Origin: Fischerella thermalis PCC 7521
GTDB lineage: Bacteria; Cyanobacteriota; Cyanobacteriia; Cyanobacteriales; Nostocaceae
Length of the DNA: 47,961 nucleotides
Direction of reading: 5' to 3'
Assembly: GCF_000317225.1 (NCBI RefSeq)
Contig: NZ_AJLL01000069.1
Coordinates: 1 to 47,961 of the forward strand
The translations under genes were made by a program, and so were the position numbers. Numbering within the stretch: position 1 is the stretch's first letter; every line of letters begins with the position of its first letter. The notes beneath the pieces were generated by a model that ran no database searches, had not been told where the DNA came from, and saw only the letters and a list, made by a program, of their open reading frames with translations. Below are positions 17,869-27,073 of this stretch, piece by piece.

Positions 17869-18837
17869 ATGAGGGATGTTTATCTGTTGGCAGCAGGCTT
17901 GTTAACAGGATTAGTTTTGCCAGCATCGACTTTACCACAACAACCTATTTTTCATACTGATGATCATCAAGTACATGGAAAGAACAAGGAAAACTTACAG
18001 CCAGTAGTAACAGAAACATTAATCCCCACGCTGGAAACTTCTTCACCAGAATTTAGCGAACAAAGTTTGCCTGTAGCAACAGAATCATTTTTAACACCAA
18101 GCTATAAACCTATTTGGAAGCCTACGTCTGGAAATGAACTTTATTATCATAGGTTAGCTGCTCTCAAAGCTGGTCAAATTTATACACGTATAGCCGATGA
18201 ACAATTAAAGACATTGTGGGATGGCAATAACCATCAATTAACTTATGAAGATTGGAAAAGTTTGTTGGCTATGGAAGCCAAAGCAATGGCTAAAGGTCAA
18301 GGTAAAAATCGTTTGAGCATCCTAGTTGGCGATTCTTTGAGTATGTGGTTTCCGAAAGAAATGCTCAAGCGTGAACAATTATGGTTGAATCAGGGAATTT
18401 CTGGAGATACTTCTAGTGGGGTTTTAAAAAGATTATCGGCTTTTGCCAAAACGAAACCAAGTGTTATTTATGTCATGGTTGGGATTAACGACTTACGCAA
18501 AGGTAGAAGTGATGAAGTGATTTTAAGCAATCATCGCTTGATTATCCGACGCTTACGACAAAATCATCCAGAGAGTATGATTATTGTTCAATCTATCTTG
18601 CCCAGCCGCTTGTCTAATATTTCTAATAACCGCATTCGTACTCTCAATCATCAACTTGCTTTGCTTGCCCAAAAAGAAGGGGTAAATTATCTTAATCTCT
18701 ACAATTGGTTTGCAGACTTTGAAGGAAACTTGCGAGAAGATTTAACTACAGATGGTTTACATCTCAGCGAATATGGATATGAAGTTTGGCGAGCAGCGAT
18801 TGATCGAATAGAGTCTCAACTAGCTTTTGGTTCTTAG
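17869..18837 (+). CDS. SGNH/GDSL-family hydrolase, exported
   Basis: A 322-residue esterase or lipase-like protein. Residues 1-22 (MRDVYLLAAGLLTGLVLPAS) look like a signal peptide or membrane anchor, followed by about 70 Pro/Thr/Ser-rich residues and a helical linker. The SGNH domain runs from about 148: block I VGDSLS with nucleophile S156, block II NQGISGDTS with G178 or its neighbour, block III VGINDLR with N207, and block V DGLHLS with D295 and H298. Such enzymes remove acyl or acetyl groups from lipids, polysaccharides or peptidoglycan outside the cytoplasm; the substrate is unknown. Its gene stands alone. All catalytic blocks are intact. Confidence 0.9.
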   Translation: MRDVYLLAAGLLTGLVLPASTLPQQPIFHTDDHQVHGKNKENLQPVVTETLIPTLETSSPEFSEQSLPVATESFLTPSYKPIWKPTSGNELYYHRLAALKAGQIYTRIADEQLKTLWDGNNHQLTYEDWKSLLAMEAKAMAKGQGKNRLSILVGDSLSMWFPKEMLKREQLWLNQGISGDTSSGVLKRLSAFAKTKPSVIYVMVGINDLRKGRSDEVILSNHRLIIRRLRQNHPESMIIVQSILPSRLSNISNNRIRTLNHQLALLAQKEGVNYLNLYNWFADFEGNLREDLTTDGLHLSEYGYEVWRAAIDRIESQLAFGS

Positions 18838-18924
18838 AGCGATCGCAACAATCGCAACAAAAATAATAAATTTGATAATGATAATTGTTTACCAATTTGC
18901 ATCAACTTTGCAAGCTATCATAGT

Positions 18925-18985
18925 AATTGGTTGTTAGTCAATTGTCAATTGTCAATTATTAGTGGTTAGTTATTGGTTGTTTACT
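18925..18985. repeat. TCAATTG tandem tract
   Basis: Three TCAATTG copies followed by TTAGTGGTTAG words lie between the convergent SGNH hydrolase and response regulator genes, another member of the dispersed short-repeat family. Confidence 0.55.
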
Positions 18986-19064
18986 CCACCCTTATGGGAA
19001 GCCGCTGTTGCGTCTACACACTCCTCATACTCCCCCATCTCCCCACCCCCTCAACCTTTACTCA

Positions 19065-19730
19065 TCATTCCACTAGACCATGTTTTATTGCAAAGCGCAC
19101 TAATTCAGCTCTGTTGCTAGCGCCTGTTTTTCTCAATAAACTGCTGACGTACTTTTCCACTGTCCGAGGACTTAGGTGCAACTTTTGACCCATGTCAGCA
19201 TTAGAAAGTCCATGAGTCAAAAGTTCCAGAACTTCTCGTTCTCTGGGAGTCAGCTCTAAGAGCCATTGAGATTTTTGAATGTCATTTAACTGTGAGCCGT
19301 TACCATCCAAAGTGTTGGTATTTTCTAGATGAGAAAGACGGTATGCAGATTGAATAATTTGCGATCGCGCCAACAAATTACGAATAGCTGCTCCTAATTC
19401 TTCTAATTCAAAAGGCTTGGGTAAATACAAATCACATCCAGATTGATAACCAAGAATTCTTTCTTGCGTTTTTGTTCGTGCTGTCAACAAAATTACTGGC
19501 AGCAAACGAAATTCAGATTTTTGGCGGACTTGGCGTACCAGTTCATAACCATTCATTCGTGGCATGACAATATCAGTAACCATCAAATCAGGATGATACT
19601 CTTGTACCTTTGCTAAAGCCTCTTGACCGTCATCAGCAACAATTACCGAGTAGCCAGACAGTTCAAGATAATCGCTGATAGACAGACGAGTGCCCGGATC
19701 GTCATCCACTACAAGGATCGTCAAGGGCAT
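19065..19730 (-). CDS. NarL/LuxR-type response regulator
   Basis: A two-domain response regulator of about 221 residues. I start it at the ATG at 19730 (MPLTILVVDDDPG), since the 22 upstream codons are not receiver-like. The receiver domain (1-120) has the acidic pair DDD, the phospho-acceptor Asp in DLMVTDIVMP, the Thr in LLTAR and the Lys in PKPF. The LuxR-type helix-turn-helix follows at about 155-215: LTPREREVLELLTHGLSN, LSPRTVEKYVSSLLRKTG. It resembles the Ycf29-like regulators of cyanobacteria and red algal plastids, a recollection only. No histidine kinase is adjacent; the pseudo-kinase at 23750 is 4 kb away. Confidence 0.9.
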   Translation of the reverse strand: MPLTILVVDDDPGTRLSISDYLELSGYSVIVADDGQEALAKVQEYHPDLMVTDIVMPRMNGYELVRQVRQKSEFRLLPVILLTARTKTQERILGYQSGCDLYLPKPFELEELGAAIRNLLARSQIIQSAYRLSHLENTNTLDGNGSQLNDIQKSQWLLELTPREREVLELLTHGLSNADMGQKLHLSPRTVEKYVSSLLRKTGASNRAELVRFAIKHGLVE

Positions 19731-19796
19731 GGACTGTACACCCCTAGCATTTTTTACTAATAAATTTGCTTTTATGATCACTATCGCTGAATACAA

Positions 19797-20272
19797 ATAA
19801 TAATAGTACTCTTATGTTTCATACTATGACAGGAGTAATAACTAATCACTCCCCAAAATGTTGAATTACAAAGTTTATCTACCCTCAGTGAGAGCTATGT
19901 TTAAATAAAGTAACTCTAGAAAAATCAGACACTTCATAATATATGTCATTAGATGTAATTTTGTTTACAAATTTTCACAAAATATTTATTATGGAAGTAA
20001 GACATCAAGTATTTTTTAGAGGTGTACCTACATAAAATATAGTTCAAATCAAAAAATTGAATAAAAAACAATAGGTAAATTAAGACAAATAAACATACTT
20101 GTAAATCTGAATTTAGCACACAAGTATCTGTTGTTTATAAGACATTGATGACATTTACCTGTTTTCCAAAAATCTTCGGATCAACTTGCTAAATCTATCC
20201 AGAGGAAAGAAGAAAATACTAAACAAATTATGTATTGTGTAGTTTAGTTTTGAAAAATCAAGAAAAAAGTCC
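19797..20272. other. AT-rich intergenic region between divergent genes
   Basis: About 480 bases, very AT-rich, between the response regulator and rhomboid genes, which are divergent, so both promoters should be here. No repeat family, RNA gene or open frame of note was seen. Confidence 0.35.
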
Positions 20273-20989
20273 GTGGTTCCAATTAGAGATAATAATCCAA
20301 CAAAAATCACGCCCTATGTGACTTATGGGCTGATTGCCGTTAACGTTCTAGCATTTCTTTATGAATCTAGTCTCCCTCCCCAATATTTAGATGGGTTCTT
20401 TCACTTATTTGCAGTAGTCCCGCGAGAACTCACAGCTAGTTTTGCAGGTATTTCTGTAAATCAGCCAGTGCCAGAGTGGGTAACTTTATTTACTGCTCAA
20501 TTTTTGCATGGTGGTTTGCTACACCTTGGTGGCAACATGTTATTTTTGTGGATTTTTGGTAACAATGTCGAAGACAAATTAGGCCATGTTAAGTATTTAT
20601 TTTTCTATTTAGCTAGTGGTGTTCTCGCAACATTAGCTCAGTGGTACTTTTCACAAAATTCTGCTATTCCCTCATTAGGAGCAAGTGGTGCGATCGCTGG
20701 TGTGTTAGGAGCATACATCATCCGTTTTCCCCAAGCTGAAGTTCTTGGTGTTGTCCCCTTGGGATTTTTCTTCCCTACCTTCCGTGTACCAGCATACTTT
20801 TTTCTAGGATTCTGGTTTCTTGAACAAGCTTTCTACGGTCTTGCTAGTCTGGAAGCTCCAACAAACATTGGCATGGAAAATGGAGGTATTGCTTACTGGG
20901 CCCATGCTGGTGGTTTTGTGGTTGGAGCGATTCTTGGCCCGATACTGGGATTATTTCAAGATTCAGAGCAAGAAAAATATAATTGGTAG
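20273..20989 (+). CDS. Rhomboid-family intramembrane serine protease
   Basis: A 238-residue membrane protein with about six to seven helices. The catalytic serine is S138 in SLGASGAIAGVLGAY (the GxSG motif) and the catalytic histidine is H211 in YWAHAGGFVVGAILG. The conserved helix-2 text FLHGGLLHLGGNMLFLWIFG is intact and supplies the oxyanion-hole residues. Rhomboids cleave single-pass membrane proteins within the membrane; the substrates here are unknown. The start is GTG at 20273 (MVPIRDNNPTK, the usual rhomboid opening in cyanobacteria). It ends 47 bases before the convergent smpB stop codon. Confidence 0.93.
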   Translation: MVPIRDNNPTKITPYVTYGLIAVNVLAFLYESSLPPQYLDGFFHLFAVVPRELTASFAGISVNQPVPEWVTLFTAQFLHGGLLHLGGNMLFLWIFGNNVEDKLGHVKYLFFYLASGVLATLAQWYFSQNSAIPSLGASGAIAGVLGAYIIRFPQAEVLGVVPLGFFFPTFRVPAYFFLGFWFLEQAFYGLASLEAPTNIGMENGGIAYWAHAGGFVVGAILGPILGLFQDSEQEKYNW

Positions 20990-20993
20990 TCAT

Positions 20994-21035
20994 TGGTCAA
21001 TGGTCAATTGACACTTGACCCTTGACCCTTGACTT
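20994..21035. repeat. GGTCAAT / TTGACCC tandem tract between convergent genes
   Basis: GGTCAATGGTCAATTGACACTT and two TTGACCC copies form a short, self-complementary repeat tract between the rhomboid and smpB stops and could act as a two-way transcript end. Confidence 0.5.
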
Positions 21036-21036
21036 T

Positions 21037-21504
21037 TTAATAATTTTTCATTGCCCGTTGCATTTCGCGCTGGTCTTGACGTTTTTTAATATCCTCTCGT
21101 TTGTCATGCAGCTTTTTACCTTTGACAAGGGCTATACTAACTTTTACCCAACCACGTTTGAGATACATCTTTAAAGGAACCAAAGTTAATCCCTGCTGCT
21201 CCACCTTACCAACTAGCTTGCGAATTTCTTGGCGATGCAGCAGTAATTTGCGTGTACGACGTGGTTCATGATTAAAATACTGTCCACTGGCAGTGTAAGG
21301 GGAAATATGCACGTTTATCAGCCATGCTTCTCCATTGCGGATCAAAGCATAGCCATCTTGGAGATTTACCCTACCTGCACGAATCGATTTTACCTCAGTC
21401 CCCGTCAGCTGAATACCAGCTTCGTAGGTTTCAAGAATTTCGTACAAATACCGGGCTTGCCGATTGTCACAAATAACCTTATAACCGTCGCTCTTATCGC
21501 TCAT
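21037..21504 (-). CDS. smpB: SsrA-binding protein
   Basis: SmpB binds transfer-messenger RNA and brings it to stalled ribosomes during trans-translation in the cytoplasm. At 155 residues it has normal length. Landmarks are the OB-fold text YEAGIQLTGTEVKSIRAGRVNLQDGYA, the HISPY segment, the HEPRRTRKLLLHRQEI segment and the basic tail KGKKLHDKREDIKKRQ with DQREMQRAMKNY, which enters the mRNA channel. The ATG at 21504 gives the usual short N-terminus. The ssrA gene itself was not found in the window. The call is firm. Confidence 0.97.
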   Translation of the reverse strand: MSDKSDGYKVICDNRQARYLYEILETYEAGIQLTGTEVKSIRAGRVNLQDGYALIRNGEAWLINVHISPYTASGQYFNHEPRRTRKLLLHRQEIRKLVGKVEQQGLTLVPLKMYLKRGWVKVSIALVKGKKLHDKREDIKKRQDQREMQRAMKNY

Positions 21505-21757
21505 TGAAAATTTTACTTGCGTCTAAATAATAACTAAAAAATCCTTGAAGTTGCCTAGTTATTTATAAAAGGCCATTAAACCAATATAATATGCCCAACT
21601 GGATGTTAGTCCTATCCTAGCTTTTCTGAGAAGCTTGGGTTTTATATATCTTAAGCAAGAGTATATAAAGTTTTTAGTTTACAGCTGTGGATTGATTTTG
21701 TTGCGATCGCAAGTCGGTAGAGTGGTGAATAAATTTGCAACAGATCAGGAAAGCATC

Positions 21758-22045
21758 ATGATGAAAAATAACCTTACCAAAATGGTTGGCGCTAGTGTCC
21801 TCACTTTGGGAATGACAATTCTCCCCTTGACTATACCAGCACAAGCACAAACCACGACAGACCCCACAATTAATAATCCGAATCCACCAAATACCGGAGT
21901 TTATTATGATAGGGGTTTTGATTGGGGTTGGTTAGGACTACTCGGTTTATTAGGTTTAGCAGGTCTAGCTGGCAGGAAACGTAACGATGAACCAACTCGT
22001 TATCGCGATCCAAACGCTGTTGGTAGTAGCACCTATAGAGAATAA
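21758..22045 (+). CDS. WGxxGxxG-type small exported protein
   Basis: I start this at the ATG at 21758 (MMKNNLTKMVG, 95 residues), because AGGA lies seven bases upstream and the sequence then reads as a signal peptide: basic start, hydrophobic VGASVLTLGMTILPLTI, cleavage after AQA near residue 30. The mature part is short and Pro/Asn-rich, then has WGWLGLLGLLGLAGLAGRKR, a hydrophobic segment followed by basic residues. This is the WGxxGxxG C-terminal anchor pattern, after which comes a polar tail (NDEPTRYRDPNAVG). It is probably a single-span membrane protein. Function unknown. A frame extending upstream to 21635 is unlikely to be translated. Confidence 0.7.
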   Translation: MMKNNLTKMVGASVLTLGMTILPLTIPAQAQTTTDPTINNPNPPNTGVYYDRGFDWGWLGLLGLLGLAGLAGRKRNDEPTRYRDPNAVGSSTYRE

Positions 22046-22123
22046 TTCTACATCCACCATCCAATCACAACGAAACTAAAAACTGTGAGACAAACTAGAC
22101 TTTTAGGAAAATGATAAAAAATG

Positions 22124-22160
22124 AAAAGCCTTGAGGGATATTCTACTCAAGGCTTTTTTT
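22124..22160. terminator. Terminator between convergent genes
   Basis: AAAAGCCTTGAG (22124-22135) and CTCAAGGCTTTT (22146-22157) form a perfect 12-bp stem, with extra T residues on the plus strand and A residues on the left. It probably ends both the WGxxGxxG gene and ictB. Confidence 0.85.
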
Positions 22161-22167
22161 ACAAACT

Positions 22168-23601
22168 TTAATTTATTCCAAGTTCTGGATGAAGTGAATT
22201 TCCTTGTCGGTTGTGGTCTGACACCACAGGAGTCCAGTAGCTAGCAACTAAAGCAACCAATAGCCACCAGATACTATTGACTACTGGGCGATACCATACA
22301 GTGTCTACAAAACCATGACCTAGCATACCTACTAAAGCAGCGATCGCTCCAATCAACCACAAACCGTCTACGCTATTTAATTGTCGGAATCTTTGCAGTT
22401 GTAACCAACCTGTATTAAATATTACGACTAATAGCCAAACAAAACTAACCAAACCAACAATTCCTGTTTCCACAGTCACTTCCAACAGAACCGAGTAAGC
22501 GCTCAAAGCATTATACCGAGGTAGCTGGTAGAGCGGATAAATATTATTAAAAACATCGTGTCCAGGGCCGATACCAAAAATCGGATAGTCTTGGATCATT
22601 CTGAACACCGCAGTCCAAACATTTATGCGGAAGTTATTACTACTATCATTACGGCCTGCAAAAATACTGGTAATGCGTAGGCGAAAAGTTTCTGAAACCC
22701 CAAACATGATTGCAAAAAAAGCCACAAAACACCCCAACAGTATGGGTACTAACCAAATACGCCAAAACCGGGGTAAGTAATCAGCGTACCAATACCGTAA
22801 TAGCAACACAATAGCAACAAGTGCGATCGCCAAACCAATAAAGCCACCACGACTGTCAGCAAAACGAAAACAGGCAAGATTGACAACCAACATAGTGATA
22901 GCCAAACCTTTACGCAGCCATCCCCGCCAAGCAAACACCGCCACAAAACTCAAAATCACAGCTGGTAACAAATATCCAGCCAGTAAATTTGGATTACCCA
23001 AATAACTATAGACCCTGGTATTTTTAGACAACGGAGATTCAGGGTCAACCCAAGTTGCCAATTGTGCCGCACCAAAAAACTTCTGTCGCACACCATAGAT
23101 ACTGACAACTAAGGACACATGTAAATATAAAACCAGTAAAAAAGCTCGAATCCGGGGCGATTTGAGTATCCTGGCACAGAGGGCAAAAAATACTAAATAA
23201 AGTGTAAAATTTATCAATCCTTCTAAAGCTGCCTTTTTTTCTGGTGATAAAGCCGTAGCAACTACACAGACTCCCCAATACAGCAACACCAGCAAGTGAA
23301 TTGGAGTAGCAAATAAATTATTTGAAGAGCTTACCTCATCAGACAAAGTTAACAGTAGCCAAAATCCTGCACAAGCAGCTAACAGAACCCCAAGCAGGGT
23401 TGTATTCGCCGCGGTAAAAGGTGCTAACACTAACACCAAGCTGACTAAAGTAGCCGCTATGATATCTCCCCACTGCATTAAAATACTACTTTGCCGCCAA
23501 GAGCGCAGCACCCCTACTAGAGAACCATGCAGGTAGCTGGAGTCCAGATATTCCTTGAGTGGGAAATAGGATAATGTGAATTTTTGCCAGATTAGATTCA
23601 T
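22168..23601 (-). CDS. ictB: IctB family putative inorganic-carbon membrane protein
   Basis: A 477-residue protein with about ten or more membrane helices. I place the start at the ATG at 23601 (MNLIWQKFTLSYFP), as in the IctB family; the frame extends 60 codons further without family-like text. Landmarks are ATPIHLLVLLYWGVCVVATALSP, GAAQLATWVDPESP, RVYSYLGNPNLLAGYLLPA, FAGRNDSSNNFRINVW and IFGIGPGHDVFNNIYPLYQ. These match IctB of Synechococcus, a protein linked to inorganic carbon accumulation, which also belongs to the O-antigen ligase/polymerase superfamily (Wzy_C). The true biochemical role remains debated, so transport is not proven. It lies 148 bases downstream of the pseudo-kinase gene on the same strand. 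Confidence 0.9.
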   Translation of the reverse strand: MNLIWQKFTLSYFPLKEYLDSSYLHGSLVGVLRSWRQSSILMQWGDIIAATLVSLVLVLAPFTAANTTLLGVLLAACAGFWLLLTLSDEVSSSNNLFATPIHLLVLLYWGVCVVATALSPEKKAALEGLINFTLYLVFFALCARILKSPRIRAFLLVLYLHVSLVVSIYGVRQKFFGAAQLATWVDPESPLSKNTRVYSYLGNPNLLAGYLLPAVILSFVAVFAWRGWLRKGLAITMLVVNLACFRFADSRGGFIGLAIALVAIVLLLRYWYADYLPRFWRIWLVPILLGCFVAFFAIMFGVSETFRLRITSIFAGRNDSSNNFRINVWTAVFRMIQDYPIFGIGPGHDVFNNIYPLYQLPRYNALSAYSVLLEVTVETGIVGLVSFVWLLVVIFNTGWLQLQRFRQLNSVDGLWLIGAIAALVGMLGHGFVDTVWYRPVVNSIWWLLVALVASYWTPVVSDHNRQGNSLHPELGIN

Positions 23602-23749
23602 AAGATGCTGTAAGCAACTAGCACAGAGCGTAGAACTTGGATTTAATGATAGTTCGGTATTTTTCAAAAATAGAAAAATTTCCAGTCCATAGTCCATGCT
23701 AATTGAAGACAGACATCCGATTTTAGATTTTGGATTTTGAATTGGTTTC

Positions 23750-25330
23750 CTATGGAAAAGAAGGAGTTGTTGAGGAAACATCGCTCAAAGCTTCTGCTTT
23801 TCCTTGATTTAGTGGCAAACTCAGGATATAGCGGAATCCTGCCTCTGGTGATCCTTGAATTGAAATATATCCGCCGTGCAGTTCTGCTAAATGACAACTG
23901 AGCAGTAAACCCAAACTTTCCCGCGAGAGAGAACCAGAACACTTAGTGGTATTGAGGATACTTGATGTCGAAACTTTCACAGTTTGGGACTTGTCCAAGC
24001 CTAATGGTAGACCGCTTGCGTCTTCTTGATCTTCTAAAAGAGTATTAAAATCAGTGGTTTTCTCGTCTGTTAGTTCTAGCAACGGTACTACACTCAAGCG
24101 AAAATAAGGATCAACCTCGGTGATTCCATCTCCCAACCAAGGATGGGAAACCCACACCGTAATGTTAAGCGTATTTTCCTTGTGAGAAACATGAATTCGC
24201 ACAACACTACCTGTAGCAGAAAGTTGAATCACACTGAAAATCAGGTGATAGAGCATCTGTCGCACCTTGTCTTTATCCAAAAGCCAAATGCGATTGCGTC
24301 CAGGTTCAAGAGATAGGCGAATATCTTGCTCGCGGCGATTAGCAGCCTCTGCAAGAGTATTAATTGCTTGTTGACACAGCATTTCAATATCTACAGGCGA
24401 TAGATTCAAAGCTGTCTCAGTTTCATCCATTGCTCCCAGTTCAGAAATTTCATTTACTAGAGAAAGCAGGTATCTACCACTGTGTTGGATAATGTCTAAG
24501 TATTCTCTCTGCTTGGTAGTCAAAGGCCCATAAATTTCACGTCCCAAAACACTAGCCATACCCAGTACAGATGTTAAAGGTGTGCGTAACTCTTGGGTTA
24601 ACTGTTCCAACAGTTCTAACTTTAGTTGACTAGTAGGAACCGAACTTGTTGGCAAAGTAATTGGACTGATTCTAATTTCGCTTTCACTCTTTTTAGGCTC
24701 TGGGAGTGACCAGTCAGAAACGCTACGCGCTGTTTTTATTTCTGAAGTTGCTTGCAGGAGTCGGTTACGTTCAAATTCACTCATACTCCAACGAGCGATG
24801 ATTTGTAAAAACTCAATATCTCGATTGGTAAAATTACGCGGCACTAAATCCATTACTGCCAATGCGCCCAAACAATTTCCACAAGCATCAATTAGTGGCG
24901 CTCCCAAATAAGCACGAATGCCATAATCCTCTACTAATTTGCTGGCAACTGTATTGCCTGCATCTACCAGATTTCTGGTATCATTTATAACTATAATTTG
25001 CGAATTTTCTACGACCTGGGTGCAAAAAGACTCTTGACGTAGTAATTGGCGATTTTGCGCTAACTGATTCATTAATCCTAATCTAGATAAGCCTACTGCT
25101 GATTTGAACCAATGGCGCTCTTGATCGACAAATCCCAAAATGGAAATTGGTGCTTCCAAAAAGTGAGCAGCAGTTTGAGTAGCTTCTTCAAAAACTGGAA
25201 TCGTTTCTGGTTGTCGTAGCCCTAATTCTGACAATGCCCTGAGACGTTGTTGTTCTCTCGTTTCCGGAGATGCCCAACCATCCTTTAAAGACAACAATTT
25301 ATTTTCCGACTCTACCATTACCACTGTCAC
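23750..25330 (-). CDS. GAF-domain histidine-kinase-like protein lacking the phospho-acceptor His
   Basis: A 526-residue soluble protein. A GAF domain covers about residues 40-190 (FLEAPISILGFVDQERHWFKS; YLGAPLIDACGNCLGAL). The dimerisation helix follows at about 238-300, but where kinases have S-H-E-L-R-T-P-L this protein has T-Q-E-L-R-T-P-L, with Q246 in place of the phosphorylated His (codon at 24595..24593). The ATP-binding region also looks degenerate: the N box is VRQMLYHLIFSVIQL without the Asn, and the usual DxGxG is not clear, although GLLLSCHLAELHGGYI resembles the end of the domain. It is probably a pseudo-kinase scaffold or sensor. The start is GTG at 25330, with an ATG four codons later as an alternative. 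ictB follows downstream. Confidence 0.85.
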   Translation of the reverse strand: MTVVMVESENKLLSLKDGWASPETREQQRLRALSELGLRQPETIPVFEEATQTAAHFLEAPISILGFVDQERHWFKSAVGLSRLGLMNQLAQNRQLLRQESFCTQVVENSQIIVINDTRNLVDAGNTVASKLVEDYGIRAYLGAPLIDACGNCLGALAVMDLVPRNFTNRDIEFLQIIARWSMSEFERNRLLQATSEIKTARSVSDWSLPEPKKSESEIRISPITLPTSSVPTSQLKLELLEQLTQELRTPLTSVLGMASVLGREIYGPLTTKQREYLDIIQHSGRYLLSLVNEISELGAMDETETALNLSPVDIEMLCQQAINTLAEAANRREQDIRLSLEPGRNRIWLLDKDKVRQMLYHLIFSVIQLSATGSVVRIHVSHKENTLNITVWVSHPWLGDGITEVDPYFRLSVVPLLELTDEKTTDFNTLLEDQEDASGLPLGLDKSQTVKVSTSSILNTTKCSGSLSRESLGLLLSCHLAELHGGYISIQGSPEAGFRYILSLPLNQGKAEALSDVSSTTPSFP

Positions 25331-25782
25331 CTTGATAATTCTAGATAATGTAATTTATATAACCACTGTTTATGGGTTATTCGCTATTATTCAGCATTCC
25401 CCAATTTTGTGTCTGATCAACAAAGTAGATGTAAAAATTTTCACTCGTCAAAAATTTTGTGCATGGCTAGAACACTAGTTATAAATCAGATATAATGACT
25501 GATTTTAGTGCTTTAGCACTACTAAAAACCAGTTTTTCACTCAAATTGAACCTCTAAAGTTACTGAAGTTGTTGTTCTACTTGTTTCTAAGTAGTACAGA
25601 ACATTTTTCAGCATTTTGCAACCATGTACTGAGCATTGCTGATTCTGATGTTGAAGTTCGTTAGTATCTAATTCTACATGGGTAACATAAAACTAATGGG
25701 AATGGGTAATGGGGAATAACAAAAAAATGCCAATTACCAATCACCAATTATTTTGAACAAATTTTTTGCATATTACTGAAAA
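25331..25782. other. Intergenic region with small hairpins and a repeat tract
   Basis: This 452-base region holds TAGTGCT/AGCACTA (25506-25521), a small perfect hairpin, and near 25690-25755 words such as GGGTAATGG and CCAATTACCAATCACCAATT from the dispersed heptamer family. It must carry the promoters of the divergent kinase-like and aminotransferase genes. No gene was recognised. Confidence 0.4.
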
Positions 25783-26952
25783 ATGGATATACCAATAACA
25801 ATCCCTTTTGTAGACTTGAATTTACAACATCTGCCGATTCAAAATCAGTTGCAACAAGCAATCCAAGTAGTATTAGAACAGGGAGATTTTGTTTTAGGAA
25901 AAGCACTTTCAGATTTTGAAGCAGCTTTTGCCACGGCTTCTGGTACAAAATACGGAATTGGTGTTGCATCTGGAACTGATGCGATCGCTCTCGGTTTACA
26001 AGCTTGTAATATCCATGCTGGAGATGAAGTCATCTTACCAGCTAACACTTTTGTGGCAACGTTGATTGGAGTGTTGCGTACAGGAGCAAAACCAATTTTA
26101 GTAGATTGCGATCCCCACACAGCTTTAATTGATTTAGAAGCAGCAGCAAAAGCAATTACAGCAAAAACAAAAGCACTTATTCCCGTACATCTTTATGGTC
26201 AGATGGTATCACCGAAACAGCTATTAGACTTGGCTGATACCTACAAAATCCTAATTTTTGAAGACGCCGCCCAAGCACATTTAGCCGAACGGGAAGGATA
26301 TCGTGCTGGTTCAGTAGGTATAGCAGCGGCTTTTAGTTTTTATCCCAGCAAAAATTTAGGAGCATTTGGAGATGGGGGAATACTCTTAACGCAAAATCAA
26401 GATGTAGCTGAAAAAATGGTACGTTTGCGTAACTACGGTGCATCCCGCAAGTATTTTCACACAGAAATAGGAACCAACAGTCGCTTAGATACCATCCAAG
26501 CTGCGGTGCTGCACCAAAAATTACCATATCTCCAAAACTGGAATCGCGATCGCCTTACCATTGCCCAACATTATGATACCGAATTAGCACCCCTAGCAAC
26601 ACAAGGTATTATCCCCATCCAAAACCATAGTGCTCAAGGGCATGTATACCACCTGTATGTGATCAGAATTTGTGAATCTTGCCCTGTAAATCGTTCTGTC
26701 ATTCAAGAAGAACTTACAGCTATGGGAATTCAAACAGGAATTCATTACCCAATTCCTTGCCATCTGCAACCAGGATTTTCGGATTTGGGCTATCAAAAGG
26801 GTGATTTTCCTCATGCAGAAATGCTAGCAAACCAAATCTTGTCCTTACCCATGTATCCAGGTTTAAGCCACAGCCAAATTCAGAAAGTTACAGATGCGAT
26901 CGCTCGTATTCTAAAAGTTAACTCTCCCACTGAAAGCCTTTTGTTTGCTTAA
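25783..26952 (+). CDS. DegT/DnrJ/EryC1/StrS-family sugar aminotransferase
   Basis: A PLP-dependent aminotransferase of 389 residues that typically aminates a nucleotide-linked keto sugar for surface polysaccharide or glycan synthesis. The PLP-binding Lys is K190 in SFYPSKNLGAFGDGG. Other family landmarks are the N-terminal IPFVDLNLQH, the GVASGTDAIALGL loop, the IFEDAAQAHLA motif with the PLP-contacting Asp, and GTNSRLDTIQAAVL, plus IHYPIPCHLQPGF near the C-terminus. It starts at the ATG at 25783. It precedes the exosortase gene by 121 bases, and rfbB lies 4 kb downstream, so an envelope-sugar role is plausible, but the actual substrate is unknown. Confidence 0.92.
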   Translation: MDIPITIPFVDLNLQHLPIQNQLQQAIQVVLEQGDFVLGKALSDFEAAFATASGTKYGIGVASGTDAIALGLQACNIHAGDEVILPANTFVATLIGVLRTGAKPILVDCDPHTALIDLEAAAKAITAKTKALIPVHLYGQMVSPKQLLDLADTYKILIFEDAAQAHLAEREGYRAGSVGIAAAFSFYPSKNLGAFGDGGILLTQNQDVAEKMVRLRNYGASRKYFHTEIGTNSRLDTIQAAVLHQKLPYLQNWNRDRLTIAQHYDTELAPLATQGIIPIQNHSAQGHVYHLYVIRICESCPVNRSVIQEELTAMGIQTGIHYPIPCHLQPGFSDLGYQKGDFPHAEMLANQILSLPMYPGLSHSQIQKVTDAIARILKVNSPTESLLFA

Positions 26953-27019
26953 AGGGAAGATGGGGAGACAAGGGAAGGGGGACGACTTGGGGGACAAACC
27001 AGACAAGGAAGAAAACAAA

Positions 27020-27073
27020 CAACAAATAACCATTAACAATTGACCATTGACTAATGACCAATGACCAAAATCT
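27020..27073. repeat. TTGACCA/AATGACC tandem tract
   Basis: AACAATTGACCATTGAC, TAATGACC and AATGACC copies run right up to the exosortase start codon, so its ribosome-binding region lies in the repeat and no normal Shine-Dalgarno sequence is visible. Confidence 0.5.
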
